Positions 52,608 through 62,215 of a DNA stretch of 64,000 nucleotides are shown here, piece after piece. This stretch comes from Clostridiales bacterium Firm_11 (GTDB lineage: Bacteria > Bacillota > Clostridia > Christensenellales > Aristaeellaceae): assembly GCA_001604105.1 (NCBI GenBank), contig LVAQ01000005.1, positions 1-64,000 on the forward strand, read 5' to 3'. Within the stretch, counting starts at the first letter, position 1. Each line of letters opens with the position of its first letter. The translations under genes were made by a program, and so were the position numbers. Below the pieces are notes generated by a model. That model did no database searches. It worked only from the letters and a program-made list of their open reading frames with translations, and was not told the DNA's origin.

Positions 52608-52920
52608 AATCTCGCACTCCCTTAACAATGGTTCAAAGATATGCGCCCGCGGCAATGATCGGGCCAAGCCGTGTGGAGGATACATGCTCAATTGAAAATG
52701 TGCTGCTCGCAAGCATAAGCCATTTTCAATTATACCAAGAATAACATCGGTTCACAAGCCCCCAAATGATGCAGGGCAACCGGAGCGCACCGCCAGAGCG
52801 CAAGCAGGGCGGTGCTTTGCGGCGCGGCACTGGGCATCGCGCCGCGTTCGGTTTGCATTGTAACAATACCCTGCAAGGGCATCCTGCGCGGGCAAACAGA
52901 GGGGAAACCCCGTGATGGCG

Positions 52921-54642
52921 TTATTCATGCGCGGCGCGCCGCCGCCAGGGAAAGTGCCAGAAGCCGCCACCCTGTCGCAAGCGGTAGACGCGCTTGCGTG
53001 AGGGCGGCGTATTGGCAGGAAGCGGCGAGCGTCTGCGCGGGCGGCGCCTGCCCGTCCCTTGCGCGCGTAAGCCGCGCGCTACGGGTACGCGCATGCGTTT
53101 GCGATGGCGTGCGGCGGGCATTTCTTCGGTGGGCGCGGGCGTAAAGGCGGCATAACGCCCCAGCGTGCACCGCACAGGCTGCCCCTGCGCGTCCAGCGCC
53201 CAGTAAAAGGGCATAAGCCGACGGTGGCCTTCGCCCGCAATATACCCGTACGCCCCGGTTGCGCCATGGGCTCTGCGCATCATATGCGGCGGATGGTAAC
53301 GATCACGCAAAGCGCTGAGCAGCACGCGCAGGGAATGAGCCTGTACAATCGGGCGCATGTCCGCCATGATGGCTTCGACGGTTTCTGTCGCCATCCGGGC
53401 GCCTGTCATGGAATGGTAGGCAATACGCGCGTAGCGCACCATGCGGGTGAGCGTATCCTTTACACGCCCTTCGGCAAAGGTAAAAGCTTTATCCAGCGGG
53501 GCGATGCTCCACGGCTTCTCCATGAGCGCCTGAAAGCTCTCTTCCGTCTTCTCTTCCCGAATCAGCGTGAGTAACGCCGCCATGCTTTCAAGCAGGGTAG
53601 GCGTATCCTGTATATGTTGGAAAAGCTGTTGCGCATCTGCGCGCAGCTGCATTTCTTCCGGGGTATCCCGCCAGCCATAGGCAGCGCTGCGCAGGGCTTC
53701 ATCCGCCTGATACGCAAGCCCGATGCCAAGGTGCATGCGCGCGCCGATGCGCGGCACCAGATCATCGCTGTTGAGGATATGGTATAGCGGGTAGGCTGCC
53801 GCATCCAGCGCCGTGCCACCTACGGCGGCGGTAGGGGAGGCAAAGCCATACCCTACCATATGGCGCGGCTGTACACCCCACTGCGTAAGCAGCCTGTGGC
53901 AGAATATCTGCATAATGGCCGCTCCCTGGCTGTGACCGGCCATCCACAGGGTAAAGCGGCTGTCCGGCGCGCGCATTTCCCCTAGGATATCCGCAAGGGT
54001 GAGGCTTTCCCGACCCAGGGCGCGGGCGGTATCCGGGAACTGGATGCGCTGCGCGCTGTCTTCAAACACTTTGGTAAGCTGGTAGAAACCTTTGTGAAAA
54101 CCCTCCTCCGCCGTGAAGCGGAAGTTGGAAAACCAATCATAGAAGCGCGAACCCGTGCCCATGAAGCCGATGGCGACGACAAAGCGCCCGCCGGCCGCGG
54201 GGTGCAGCATGGTTACAGCCTTGATGGTATCGCTTTTATCCTTCTGCCGTAAAGCGCCCATCACCTGCGCGACGGGGTTCATCTCCCGCATGGCCATGCG
54301 CGCGCGGGCGACTTTCCAGCCGTTTATCAGCCCCCGAATGCGCTCGCTGGTGGCGCGCTCGCTCATGCCCACGGTTACACCGCTTTGCAGTTGGTCGTCC
54401 ACTTGGATGGAGATATCGTTCCAGCCCGCGCGCATCCAGGGCTCCAGCTCCAGCGTATAGGTCATATAGGCCAATTCCAGAGACAGATGCATCGCCGTTT
54501 GATCCAGCGGCGGGCGCACGCGGCCAAACGCGTCCAGCGTCGGCGGCAGGCACAGGCGGCGGGTTAAAGCAAGCGGAACGCCTGTGATTACCCCGCGCGT
54601 AAGGTCGGGTGATTTGGGCGGGGCGGGTGTGTTGTTCATCAT
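52921..54642 (-). CDS. Class 3 lipase domain protein
   Basis: 573 residues. The central domain has the lipase elbow WMAGHSQGAAIMQIF (Ser in GHSQG) and upstream VIGFMGTGSRFYDWFSNF. A following GYGFASPTAAVGGTALDA is also typical of lipase class 3. No signal peptide. The last ~70 residues are extremely Arg/Pro-rich (RRPRRRSPLPANTPPSRKR), probably unstructured and perhaps binding membrane or nucleic acid. GGAAG lies 8 bases before ATG 54642. It is 300 bases upstream of the propeller gene on the same strand. The substrate is unknown. Confidence 0.83.
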   Translation of the reverse strand: MMNNTPAPPKSPDLTRGVITGVPLALTRRLCLPPTLDAFGRVRPPLDQTAMHLSLELAYMTYTLELEPWMRAGWNDISIQVDDQLQSGVTVGMSERATSERIRGLINGWKVARARMAMREMNPVAQVMGALRQKDKSDTIKAVTMLHPAAGGRFVVAIGFMGTGSRFYDWFSNFRFTAEEGFHKGFYQLTKVFEDSAQRIQFPDTARALGRESLTLADILGEMRAPDSRFTLWMAGHSQGAAIMQIFCHRLLTQWGVQPRHMVGYGFASPTAAVGGTALDAAAYPLYHILNSDDLVPRIGARMHLGIGLAYQADEALRSAAYGWRDTPEEMQLRADAQQLFQHIQDTPTLLESMAALLTLIREEKTEESFQALMEKPWSIAPLDKAFTFAEGRVKDTLTRMVRYARIAYHSMTGARMATETVEAIMADMRPIVQAHSLRVLLSALRDRYHPPHMMRRAHGATGAYGYIAGEGHRRLMPFYWALDAQGQPVRCTLGRYAAFTPAPTEEMPAARHRKRMRVPVARGLRAQGTGRRRPRRRSPLPANTPPSRKRVYRLRQGGGFWHFPWRRRAAHE

Positions 54643-54761
54643 CGCAGATACTTCCTTACCAATATAAAGCCGAACATGATTGCGGATAAAGGGGCGTTCG
54701 TCCGTAGTATACCACGGGTATGATGGTGCGGCAAGGCTTGGCTTTGGCGGGCAAAAGCCGC

Positions 54762-54790
54762 TTGACCCCTGCCGGGCGTTGCGTTATACT
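54762..54790 (+). promoter_or_regulatory. Promoter of galM
   Basis: TTGACC (54762-54767), a 17-bp spacer and TATACT (54785-54790), 67 bases before the galM start codon. Confidence 0.65.
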
Positions 54791-54856
54791 CACAGGCAAA
54801 GGCAGGCAACGATCGTATTTGCCGCCCTCACGCATCGTGTAGGAGGTCATCTTTCC

Positions 54857-55912
54857 ATGAGTATAACGCAAAAACCCTTTGGTACCGAGCATCATGGCAA
54901 CCCTGTAACCCAGTATACACTGCAAAACGCGCAGGGCGCGCATGTATCCATTCTGGATTTTGGCGGCATCATCACCAGCATTGTCGTGCCGGATCGGCAA
55001 GGCAAGCTGGCGGATGTGAACCTGGGCTTTGCCGACGCGATGGCGTATACCAGCGACAGCGGCAGCATGGGCGCGCTCATCGGCCGTGTGGGTAACCGCA
55101 TTGCGGGCGCCACCTTCGATCTGGAAGGCGAGACTTACACGCTTGGCGCAAACAACGGCCCCAACAACCTGCACGGCGGCCCCGAGGGCTTTAACCTGCG
55201 CATGTGGCAGGCCGTGCCCATGGAAGGGCAGGGCGTGGATTCGCTCACCCTGACGCTGGTAAGCCCTGACGGGGATCAGGGGTTCCCCGGCAAGCTTTCC
55301 GTGAAGGTGACCTATACCTTCGACGATGCCTGCGCATTGGGCATTACCTACCATGCCACCACGGATAAGACCACCATTGTAAACCTGACCAACCACGCAT
55401 ATTTTAACCTGGACGGGCATGACGCGCCGGATGTGCGTGCGCTGGAACTGCAAGTGTTTGCGGATTATGTAACCCAAGCGGGCGAAGGACTGATCCCCAC
55501 CGGCAAACTGCTTCCACAGGAAGCGGTGCCCTATGGCTTTGCCACCGCCAAGAAGCTGGGCGATGTGCTTGCCCTGACCAATACCAATGCGGATATGCAG
55601 GCTGCGGGCGGCGTGGACTTTAATTACGCCGCGGGCAATGACCGCATGACCAAGCGCATCGCCGTGCTCTACTCGCCCAAAACCGGCCGCCAGATGGAAG
55701 TGGTGACCGATATGCCGGGCGTGCAGGTGTACACGGGTCAGGGGCTGCACCAAAAGGGCAAGGACGGCGTACAGTACGGGCCATACAGCGGCTTGTGCCT
55801 GGAGACGCAGCGCTACCCCGATGCCATCCATCAGCCGCATTTTCCAAGCTTTGTGCTGCGCCCCGAAGAAGTCTACCTCACCACTACAACGTACCGCTTC
55901 TCCGTTCGCTGA
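54857..55912 (+). CDS. galM: Aldose 1-epimerase (galactose mutarotase)
   Basis: 351 residues. It interconverts alpha and beta anomers of aldoses. Family blocks are FGGIITSIVVPDRQG, ALIGRVGNRIAGATF, NNGPNNLHGGPEGFN (first catalytic His), NLTNHAYFNLDG (second His) and GLCLETQRYPDAIHQ (catalytic Glu). AGGAGG lies 10 bases before ATG 54857; an upstream reading to 54680 is ruled out by the promoter inside it. It is a single-gene unit divergent from the lipase. Confidence 0.95.
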   Translation: MSITQKPFGTEHHGNPVTQYTLQNAQGAHVSILDFGGIITSIVVPDRQGKLADVNLGFADAMAYTSDSGSMGALIGRVGNRIAGATFDLEGETYTLGANNGPNNLHGGPEGFNLRMWQAVPMEGQGVDSLTLTLVSPDGDQGFPGKLSVKVTYTFDDACALGITYHATTDKTTIVNLTNHAYFNLDGHDAPDVRALELQVFADYVTQAGEGLIPTGKLLPQEAVPYGFATAKKLGDVLALTNTNADMQAAGGVDFNYAAGNDRMTKRIAVLYSPKTGRQMEVVTDMPGVQVYTGQGLHQKGKDGVQYGPYSGLCLETQRYPDAIHQPHFPSFVLRPEEVYLTTTTYRFSVR

Positions 55913-56073
55913 GGCGGGTTTGCATACGGCGCATCAAGGCCAACGCGGCAAGGGTGCGCCGCTTTTGCTCTCTGAACCGCCGCCGCGCCTGCCCATACGG
56001 ACAAAGCAGCGCATGAAACAGCAGGAAAGGCTGCGTATTTTGCGATATCCTGTTTTTGAGAGGAGCGGGAACC

Positions 56074-56919
56074 ATGGAGTGGATTCAAGCGTTGGATCGG
56101 GCGCTGCGCTACATCGAAGAAAACCTGATGGATGAAGGGCTGTGCGTGGCAAGCGTTGCGAAGGAAGCGGCATATTCGCCCTTCTACCTGCAAAGGATGT
56201 TCAGCGCGTTTACCGATCAATCCCTTGGGGAGTATATACGCCAGCGGCGGCTATCGGTGGCGGGGCAAGCGCTGCGCAGCACGCGGGAGACAGTGCTGAC
56301 CATCGCCCTGCGCTACGGCTATGACTCGCCCGAGAGCTTCCAGAAGGCATTCCGGCGCTTTCATGGCGTTACGCCTTCGGCGGCGCGCAAGGCAGGCGTT
56401 CCACTCAAGTATCTGAGCCCGCTTCACATCAAAGTGGATTTGACAGGAGGAAGCATGATGGATTATGTAGTGGAAACCATGGAGCAGATGACGGTGATCG
56501 GGCTTACGCGGCGCTTCCCGCTGGACGGGGCATTCGGGCTGATTCCCGCGTTTTGGGAGGAGTATCACCAAAAGGGACTGGATCAGCAGGTTTGCGGGTA
56601 CCTTGGCATCTGTTTTGAAGAAGAAGGCAAGCCGGATTTCGCGTATATGATCGCGCGGTTTTGCGAGCCGGACGCCCCCGTGCCCGAAGGGTTTGAAAAG
56701 AGGGTCATCGCGCCGCACACATGGGTCAGGTTCCGCGCGGTGGGCGCGCTGCCTGACGCCATCCAGAAGATGAACCGCCAGATCTTCACCGAATGGCTGC
56801 CCAGCAATACAACGTACAGCCTTGCCGATGGGGTAAACATCGAAATGTATACAGAAGGGGATATGAATGCCCCGGACTATGTGAGTGAAATCTGGCTGCC
56901 TGTGCGCGTTAAGGCATAA
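56074..56919 (+). CDS. AraC-family regulator with GyrI-like effector domain
   Basis: 281 residues. The N-terminal ~105 residues hold two helix-turn-helices (LCVASVAKEAAYSPFYLQRM, then SPESFQKAFRRFHGVTPS). The C-terminal ~160 residues form a GyrI-like/Rob-type small-molecule-binding domain (VVETMEQMTVIGLTRRFPLD onward). AGGAG lies 8 bases before ATG 56074. Such proteins often answer to drugs or metabolic signals. Its target is unknown; galM is the nearest gene upstream. Confidence 0.9.
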   Translation: MEWIQALDRALRYIEENLMDEGLCVASVAKEAAYSPFYLQRMFSAFTDQSLGEYIRQRRLSVAGQALRSTRETVLTIALRYGYDSPESFQKAFRRFHGVTPSAARKAGVPLKYLSPLHIKVDLTGGSMMDYVVETMEQMTVIGLTRRFPLDGAFGLIPAFWEEYHQKGLDQQVCGYLGICFEEEGKPDFAYMIARFCEPDAPVPEGFEKRVIAPHTWVRFRAVGALPDAIQKMNRQIFTEWLPSNTTYSLADGVNIEMYTEGDMNAPDYVSEIWLPVRVKA

Positions 56920-56972
56920 CAGCGCCCCATGGCCTGCGGGCATACCCGCGCCGGAGCTATGGAAACAATCAA

Positions 56973-57015
56973 ACACGGCTGTATCCAAGGGCGCAATGCC
57001 GGGACACAGCCGTGT
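56973..57015 (+). terminator. Hairpin after the AraC/GyrI gene
   Basis: A 10-bp perfect stem ACACGGCTGT/ACAGCCGTGT with a 23-base loop, followed by AACGTTT. Terminator function is uncertain as the T-run is short. Confidence 0.5.
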
Positions 57016-57214
57016 AACGTTTGCCCGATCTTTCATGTGCTGTGTTGGTGCGCATTGCTTTGCTTTGCGTGCCATTGTGCCGGCATGGCAGAACGCTGTA
57101 GCGCAACGCTGGCGTTGGCCTGCATGCACCAAGGAGCTGCCTCTTGGGAGCGGGACAAGACGTATCATCTTATGGGATCGGCTTAGGCGGATTTCCGGCT
57201 TGCTTTTGCGGGTT

Positions 57215-57724
57215 TCAAACCTGTGCGCCCGTATCCCGCTGCACGCATTGGTAAAAGGGGATACCGCCCTCTGCAAACAGCGCGGGGATGAACACAGCCC
57301 CTTCGCGCGGGATGATGGCGGCATCTCCCATGGCGGCGGCAGGCACAAACCATGGCATGCCGTTTTGACCCCGTGCAAAGCGAATCACACGGGCAATCTG
57401 TCCATCCCGCCAAAAAACAAGCAACTGGTGACCTTCCCGGGGTTCGGCAAGGTTTGTGTCAAAAGCCCGCAGCGCGCGCCATACCCATGGGGTCAGCGTA
57501 TCTTCATCGCTTACAAGCTGCACGGTTTCCCAGGCATCGGGGTAGGCATCCGCGAGGGAAAAGGGTTCTCCCTCCCGCATGAACGGCAGCAGCGTACCGG
57601 CAAGCAGCGCGTTTGGGTCGGCATCGGCATGCCTGCTGGTACCCGCGAAAACCACATGCATCGCAAGCAGCGAAGCCAGCGCGATCAACAGCATCAGGCC
57701 GATGGAACGAAGTGCCTTGATCAG
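57215..57724 (-). CDS. Membrane-anchored hypothetical protein with non-ATG start
   Basis: About 169 residues if it starts at CTG 57724, which has AGGAGG some 8 bases upstream; an ATT three codons earlier is another choice. No ATG fits that ribosome site. An N-terminal membrane helix (IGLMLLIALASLLAMHVVFA) precedes an exported domain, WVWRALRAFDTNLAEPREG then PFYQCVQRDTG. No family is recognised. It is divergent from the polytopic membrane protein gene at 58150. Confidence 0.65.
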   Translation of the reverse strand: MIKALRSIGLMLLIALASLLAMHVVFAGTSRHADADPNALLAGTLLPFMREGEPFSLADAYPDAWETVQLVSDEDTLTPWVWRALRAFDTNLAEPREGHQLLVFWRDGQIARVIRFARGQNGMPWFVPAAAMGDAAIIPREGAVFIPALFAEGGIPFYQCVQRDTGAQV

Positions 57725-58149
57725 ATGAATCCCCTCCTGAATGGATGCTGGGTGTGGAAAGGCATGAAGGGTACCGCTGCCGTGCGTACCCCGTGTGCAG
57801 CAGTCGTAGAAAGCGGGGATAATAGGTGGGGTTGAACCGATGGTTCGCACCAAGTAGCGATGCGCGCCGCCGGCTCATTGTACCCCGCGGGAGCAATGCG
57901 CGTCAACCGTGCGGCGCGTGCACGCGGGATGAGGCGGATGAAACGCGCACGACAGGACGCCGCAGCCGGAAAGCGCGCGGCAGGAACTGTGCTGGCACGC
58001 CTGAACAGCGTTGCCTTTGCTTGACATGCCAAGGGGTTTGTGCTACTTTTGGCTTGATTGCTTACGAAACCAACCCGGAAACACAAAAGCCGAATAGGCG
58101 CTATCCCAAGCATGAAGTAAACTATCAGCCGATGGAAAGGAGCACGACC
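57725..58149. other. Divergent region before the polytopic membrane protein gene
   Basis: About 425 bases. It contains the promoter at 58021-58049 listed separately. The remainder is G+C-rich with many imperfect palindromes and no gene recognised. Confidence 0.5.
58021..58049 (+). promoter_or_regulatory. Promoter of the polytopic membrane protein gene
   Basis: TTGACA (58021-58026), a 17-bp spacer and TACTTT (58044-58049), about 100 bases before the GTG start at 58150. Confidence 0.65.
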
Positions 58150-60273
58150 GTGCGAAAAGCATCGCCCCTGCGCTTTTGGCTGCCCGCCTTGGGCATGACC
58201 GCCCTGCTGTTTGCCGCGCTCGCGCTGGTGAGCAACTTCCGCTTTGAAAACTCGGATGATGCGCTCATTGTGAAGGCTTTCATGGGCTATGAGGGCGGTT
58301 TGCCCGCGAGTTTCTCGCTGTATGTGCACACGGCGCTGGCCTGGCTGCTGCACGGGCTTGCGTTGCTTGTGCCGCGCATGCCCTGGTTCAGCCTGTTTCA
58401 GGGGATGCTTCTGCTGGCGAGCTGTACGGTGATTGCCAAAAGTATGCTGCAACTTGCCCAAGGCCGCTACCCAAACCTGATGGGCGCGCTGATGGGAGGG
58501 CTGTACCTTGTTTTGTTTGCCGCTTTTGCTGCCTGCCGCATCAACTACACCACCACGGCGGCGCTGGCGGGGGCGGCCGCCGTTGCCCAGTGCCTGACCG
58601 CGCCGCTGCACGGCGGCTGCAAAAGGCGTGTCGCGCGGGCGTATCGGTTGAGCGCGTTTCTGCTGGCGATGGCGTTTTGCCTGCGGATGCAAAGTGCCCT
58701 GCCCGCGGCGGCGTTTCTGGCGCTCACACTGCTCTGGCAGTATGCGGCAGGCTTGCGGGCGGGCGCGGGAACAGCCGTGGACGTTGAGGGGTTGCGCACA
58801 GCCAGCCATGATGCACACGCAAATGCTACAAGCCGTCACACCCATGTGAACAGCATCACAGGCGAACTTCCTGCGAATGCTGCCCATCGGGATTCGCCCG
58901 CAGCAGCCGCAGATGGTTGCGATATCACGCAGTCGACTTCAGCGGCGGAGGACATTTGCACCGCTGGGGTGAATACGCGGGAAAGGCGTTCCAACCGTAG
59001 GATGGGCGCGCAAGCTGCCGATTTGCAAGATGACACGGTCAGTGCCGACCCTTGCATTGCGGAGGGAACGGTTATGCCCCCGCGCTATGCGTTGAATACG
59101 CTGCTTTGGACGGCGCTGTTGCTGGCGGCGCTTTTCGGCGTGCGTCAAGGCGAACTGGCGATACGCGGCTTGCAGGCGGATGTTGCCTGGCATAGCGCGC
59201 GCACCGCGCTGATGGATTATACCGCTTTTGAGAGCGACCCTTCTCCCGCGCTGGCGGCGGCAAGCGGCCTCAGCCCGTCGCTTACGGCGCTGGTGCAGCG
59301 GTGGTACTTTATGGATAGCGCCATTACTGAGGATGCCCTGCAAACCATGGCGCAAGCCTATGTTTCGCCCGCGCCCCTACAGGCGGCCGCGCAGCGTTTT
59401 GCAAGCCTGTTTACGGATAATCCGCGCTATGTGTGGGCGGTCACGGCGCTTGTGCTTATGCTGTTGCTTTGCTTGCTGCGTGGGCGGAAAGCCCTGCCGT
59501 ATCTGCGGCTTGCGGCTACGCTTGCGCTGGTGGGCGCGGGGGCAATGCTGGTGCTGCTGGCCTGGCAGGGGCGCGTGCTGCCCCGCGCGGCGGATGCCGT
59601 GCTGTTCCCCGCCGCCGCGCTGCTGTTTGGCCTGACTTTGCGGGCGGGCGGGGTTGTAACGCTAGCAGGGAGCTCCGCGGAGCCAGCGGGTAAAGATGCC
59701 GCGCTGAGCAGCCTTACCCAACAGGCGATAAGCGAGCCTGCAAAGAACGGCGCTGTCGGCTATTGTGCGGTACCGCGCGCAAGGGGCGCAATCGTACGGC
59801 GGATGGTACTGTTCTTGCTGGTGACAGCGTTGCTGTTTGTAGGCGGCAAACATGCGGCGCTGACGCTGCATGCAATTACCCGCAAGCCGGATGCCGTTTC
59901 CCAGCAGCGGCAAGCGGAGCTGGATCGCTTCGCGCTGGCGCATCCTGCCATGCTCATTCTGCGCAGCCCTTCTCTGTTTAGGGATACGCGGCTGATGCCC
60001 GATACGGGCGCGGGGATCCCGTCCAATACCGCCGTGTGGGGAGACTGGACTTGCCGAACGCCCGGCTGGTACCGCCAGCTTGCCATATCTGGCTTGGACG
60101 GGCATGCCCTTACTGCCGCTGTTTGGCTGGAGCAACCCCTAATGCTGGCGGCATCATCGCCGGAGGATGTCCAACCCCTGCTGGCGTACCTGCGCGATAC
60201 GCTTGACTTGCCCGTATACGCCGTACTGGCGGGGGAAGAAGGCACGTTGCAGTTCTATCGGTTTGCGGTGTGA
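58150..60273 (+). CDS. Polytopic membrane protein, possibly a GT-C-like glycosyltransferase
   Basis: About 707 residues with some ten or more membrane segments. The first half has the motif FENSDDALIVKAF in the first extracytoplasmic loop; acidic residues here are typical of GT-C glycosyltransferases. A hydrophilic low-complexity linker (residues about 220-310) separates two membrane domains, and a soluble C-terminal domain ends EEGTLQFYRFAV. Start GTG 58150 is preceded by AAAGGAG with 7-base spacing; the frame can be extended leftwards but those codons overlap the promoter. The 3' end is present in three tandem copies (60132-60593). No firm family assignment. Confidence 0.72.
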   Translation: MRKASPLRFWLPALGMTALLFAALALVSNFRFENSDDALIVKAFMGYEGGLPASFSLYVHTALAWLLHGLALLVPRMPWFSLFQGMLLLASCTVIAKSMLQLAQGRYPNLMGALMGGLYLVLFAAFAACRINYTTTAALAGAAAVAQCLTAPLHGGCKRRVARAYRLSAFLLAMAFCLRMQSALPAAAFLALTLLWQYAAGLRAGAGTAVDVEGLRTASHDAHANATSRHTHVNSITGELPANAAHRDSPAAAADGCDITQSTSAAEDICTAGVNTRERRSNRRMGAQAADLQDDTVSADPCIAEGTVMPPRYALNTLLWTALLLAALFGVRQGELAIRGLQADVAWHSARTALMDYTAFESDPSPALAAASGLSPSLTALVQRWYFMDSAITEDALQTMAQAYVSPAPLQAAAQRFASLFTDNPRYVWAVTALVLMLLLCLLRGRKALPYLRLAATLALVGAGAMLVLLAWQGRVLPRAADAVLFPAAALLFGLTLRAGGVVTLAGSSAEPAGKDAALSSLTQQAISEPAKNGAVGYCAVPRARGAIVRRMVLFLLVTALLFVGGKHAALTLHAITRKPDAVSQQRQAELDRFALAHPAMLILRSPSLFRDTRLMPDTGAGIPSNTAVWGDWTCRTPGWYRQLAISGLDGHALTAAVWLEQPLMLAASSPEDVQPLLAYLRDTLDLPVYAVLAGEEGTLQFYRFAV

Positions 60274-60593
60274 CCTGTTAATATGTTACCAGCAACCTCT
60301 GTTGCTGGCGGTATCGTCGCCGGAGGATGCCCAACCCCTGCTGGCGTACCTGCAAGATACGCTCAGTTTACCCGTATACGCCGTGCTGGTGGGGGAAGAA
60401 GGCACGTTGCAGTTCTATCGGTTTGCGGTGTGACCTGTTAATACGCTACCTGCAACCCCTAATGCTGGCGGCATCGTCACCGGAGGATATCCAACCCCTG
60501 CTGGCGTAGCTGCAAGATACGCTTGACTTACCCGTATACGCCGTGCTGGCGGGGGAAGAAGGCACGCTGCAGTTCTATCGGTTTGCGGTGTGA
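60132..60593 (+). repeat. Triplicated 3' end of the membrane protein gene
   Basis: Units of 160 bp start at 60132, 60292 and 60452. The first is the true gene end. The second keeps a short open frame; the third has TAG in that frame. Each copy contains the last ~45 codons, the stop and an 18-base spacer. The period is not a multiple of three. Confidence 0.9.
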
Positions 60594-60998
60594 TGCGTCA
60601 AAGCCCGGCCAGCAACAAGCGGGATGCGTCCCGCCATAGCCAAAAGCCGCAGGGAGGCATCATGCCACCTTGCGGCTTTTATGAGGATGTCTAGCCAAAT
60701 AGACATGGACGCTTCTCACCGCGGATAGCGGCATGGCTTTGGCGTAAAAGGCTTTGCCACGCAGGCTTTTGGGGCGCTTTGATACCCCCGAGAGGGTTGC
60801 GGGTTTGCCGAACTGTCGCCTATCCCGCAAGCCGTTGTACTGCCTTGATGCTGTGGATGCTGATGGCCAAGTACAATCAAGACGATTCCCGCAGCTCCCA
60901 CGGCGTTTCCGCTTGAATCGACTGCCGCAAAGCGTACGGTTCAACACGCCGCCGAAACCTTGCGCTTTCTGTTCTGTTCGGATGTGTGGCACAGGATA
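60594..60998. other. Intergenic region with a convergent terminator
   Basis: Holds the hairpin at 60642-60680 listed separately. The remaining ~310 bases encode no recognised gene; a 110-codon frame on the minus strand (60660-60992) has no ribosome site and an Arg/Lys/Ser-rich composition typical of non-coding sequence. Confidence 0.55.
60642..60680. terminator. Bidirectional terminator hairpin
   Basis: AAAAGCCGCAGG pairs with CCTTGCGGCTTTT (one mismatch or wobble), with T-tracts on both sides. It lies between the convergent membrane-protein and aldo/keto reductase genes. Confidence 0.8.
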
Positions 60999-61988
60999 TC
61001 AGCGTGCCAGCACACTTTCGATGGCGGTCAGTTCATCCGCGCTCAGCCGTACTTGCCGTAGCGCGCCCAGGCTGTCAATCAGTTGTTCGGGGTTTCGCGC
61101 GCCCACGATGAGCGCATCCGCACCGCCGATGCGAAGCGCCCATGCCAGCGCAAGCTGCGCAAGGCTTTGCCCGCGTGCCTGGGCAATGCGGTTGAGCGCC
61201 TGTAGCTGGCTGAGACGTTCCGGCGTCAGCGCTTCGGGCTTCAGCGAGGTCGTCTTTTCATTCATGCGGCTTTCTGTGGGCACGCCGTCGAGGTATTTAT
61301 TCGTGAGCAGCCCCTGTGCCAGCGGAGAAAACGCGATGCTCGCCACCCCGTGCGCCCTGAGTTCGCCAAAGAGCGCGCCTTCGGCTTCGCGCGCAAACAT
61401 GGAATAGCGCATCTGGTGAATCAGGCAATGCAAACCGCGAGAGGCAAGTTCTGTGAGCATCTGATGGGTTTGCGCGGCATTGTAGTTGGATAGCCCAATG
61501 TACAGCGCCTTGCCCTGCCGCACGATCTGCTCCAGCGCTTCTGCGGTTTCTTCGATGGGGGTGTCATCATCGGGTCGGTGGTGGTAGAACAGATCCACAT
61601 AAGTAAGCCCCATGCGCTTCAAACTCTGGTCAAGGCTTGCAATCAGATACTTCTTGCTGCCGCGGTCGCCAAAGGGGCCCGGCCACATGGCATAACCCGC
61701 TTTGGTGGAGATGAAAAGCTCATCACGGTGCGCGGCAAGCTCATTGGCCAGCACGCGCCCAAACGTGCGCTCCGCCGAGCCGCTGGGGTTGCCGTAGTTA
61801 TTGGCAAGGTCGATGTGATTAACCCCCGCGTCAAACGCGGTCAGGATGGTATCGCGACAAACATCATAGCGGTAATCCTCGCCAAAGTTCTGCCACAGCC
61901 CCAGGGCGATGGGGGCGATAAGCACACCGCTGGCGCCCATGCGCACATAGGGCATATCCCGGTAACGGTCTGGGTTGGGTTGATACAT
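60999..61988 (-). CDS. Aldo/keto reductase (YghZ/GpR-like)
   Basis: 329 residues. An NADPH-dependent reductase of the AKR14 type, acting on small aldehydes such as L-glyceraldehyde 3-phosphate or methylglyoxal. Motifs are GVNHIDLANNYGNPSGSAE (catalytic Asp and Tyr), ELFISTKAGYAMW (Lys), DLFYHHRPDDDTP (His), LYIGLSNYNA, FSPLAQGLLTNKYLDG and IVGARNPEQL. GAGGGA lies 6 bases before ATG 61988. It is the first of several redox genes at this end. Confidence 0.93.
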   Translation of the reverse strand: MYQPNPDRYRDMPYVRMGASGVLIAPIALGLWQNFGEDYRYDVCRDTILTAFDAGVNHIDLANNYGNPSGSAERTFGRVLANELAAHRDELFISTKAGYAMWPGPFGDRGSKKYLIASLDQSLKRMGLTYVDLFYHHRPDDDTPIEETAEALEQIVRQGKALYIGLSNYNAAQTHQMLTELASRGLHCLIHQMRYSMFAREAEGALFGELRAHGVASIAFSPLAQGLLTNKYLDGVPTESRMNEKTTSLKPEALTPERLSQLQALNRIAQARGQSLAQLALAWALRIGGADALIVGARNPEQLIDSLGALRQVRLSADELTAIESVLAR

Positions 61989-62215
61989 GGCGTTTCCCTC
62001 ATCTCGTCTATCATTTGATTTCGTGAGTACAGTTCGTCTATGGGTACTGTTGTTGTTGTGGGGATCGGGCGCAAAGGCGCAGCGCAGCCGCGTTGTGCCT
62101 TTGCGGCAAGTGCGCCGCATCCATGCGCTGCGATAGGCTGAAAGCGTACTTGATTTGCAATCGTATCAGGCAGAACAAACGCGGGGGCAGTTGTTTACCC
62201 TGCCCCCGCGTTTGC

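Noticed and set aside
49416..52625. Long plus-strand frames opposite the propeller gene (up to 502 codons)
   Set aside because: They follow from the high G+C content and repeats of the real gene on the other strand; no ribosome sites or family motifs.
56251..57378. 375-codon minus-strand frame opposite the AraC/GyrI gene
   Set aside because: Its composition is typical of shadow reading, and the opposite strand encodes a complete AraC/GyrI regulator.
57826..58149. 108-codon N-terminal extension of the polytopic membrane protein
   Set aside because: It includes the promoter at 58021-58049, and a good ribosome site before GTG 58150 marks the real start.
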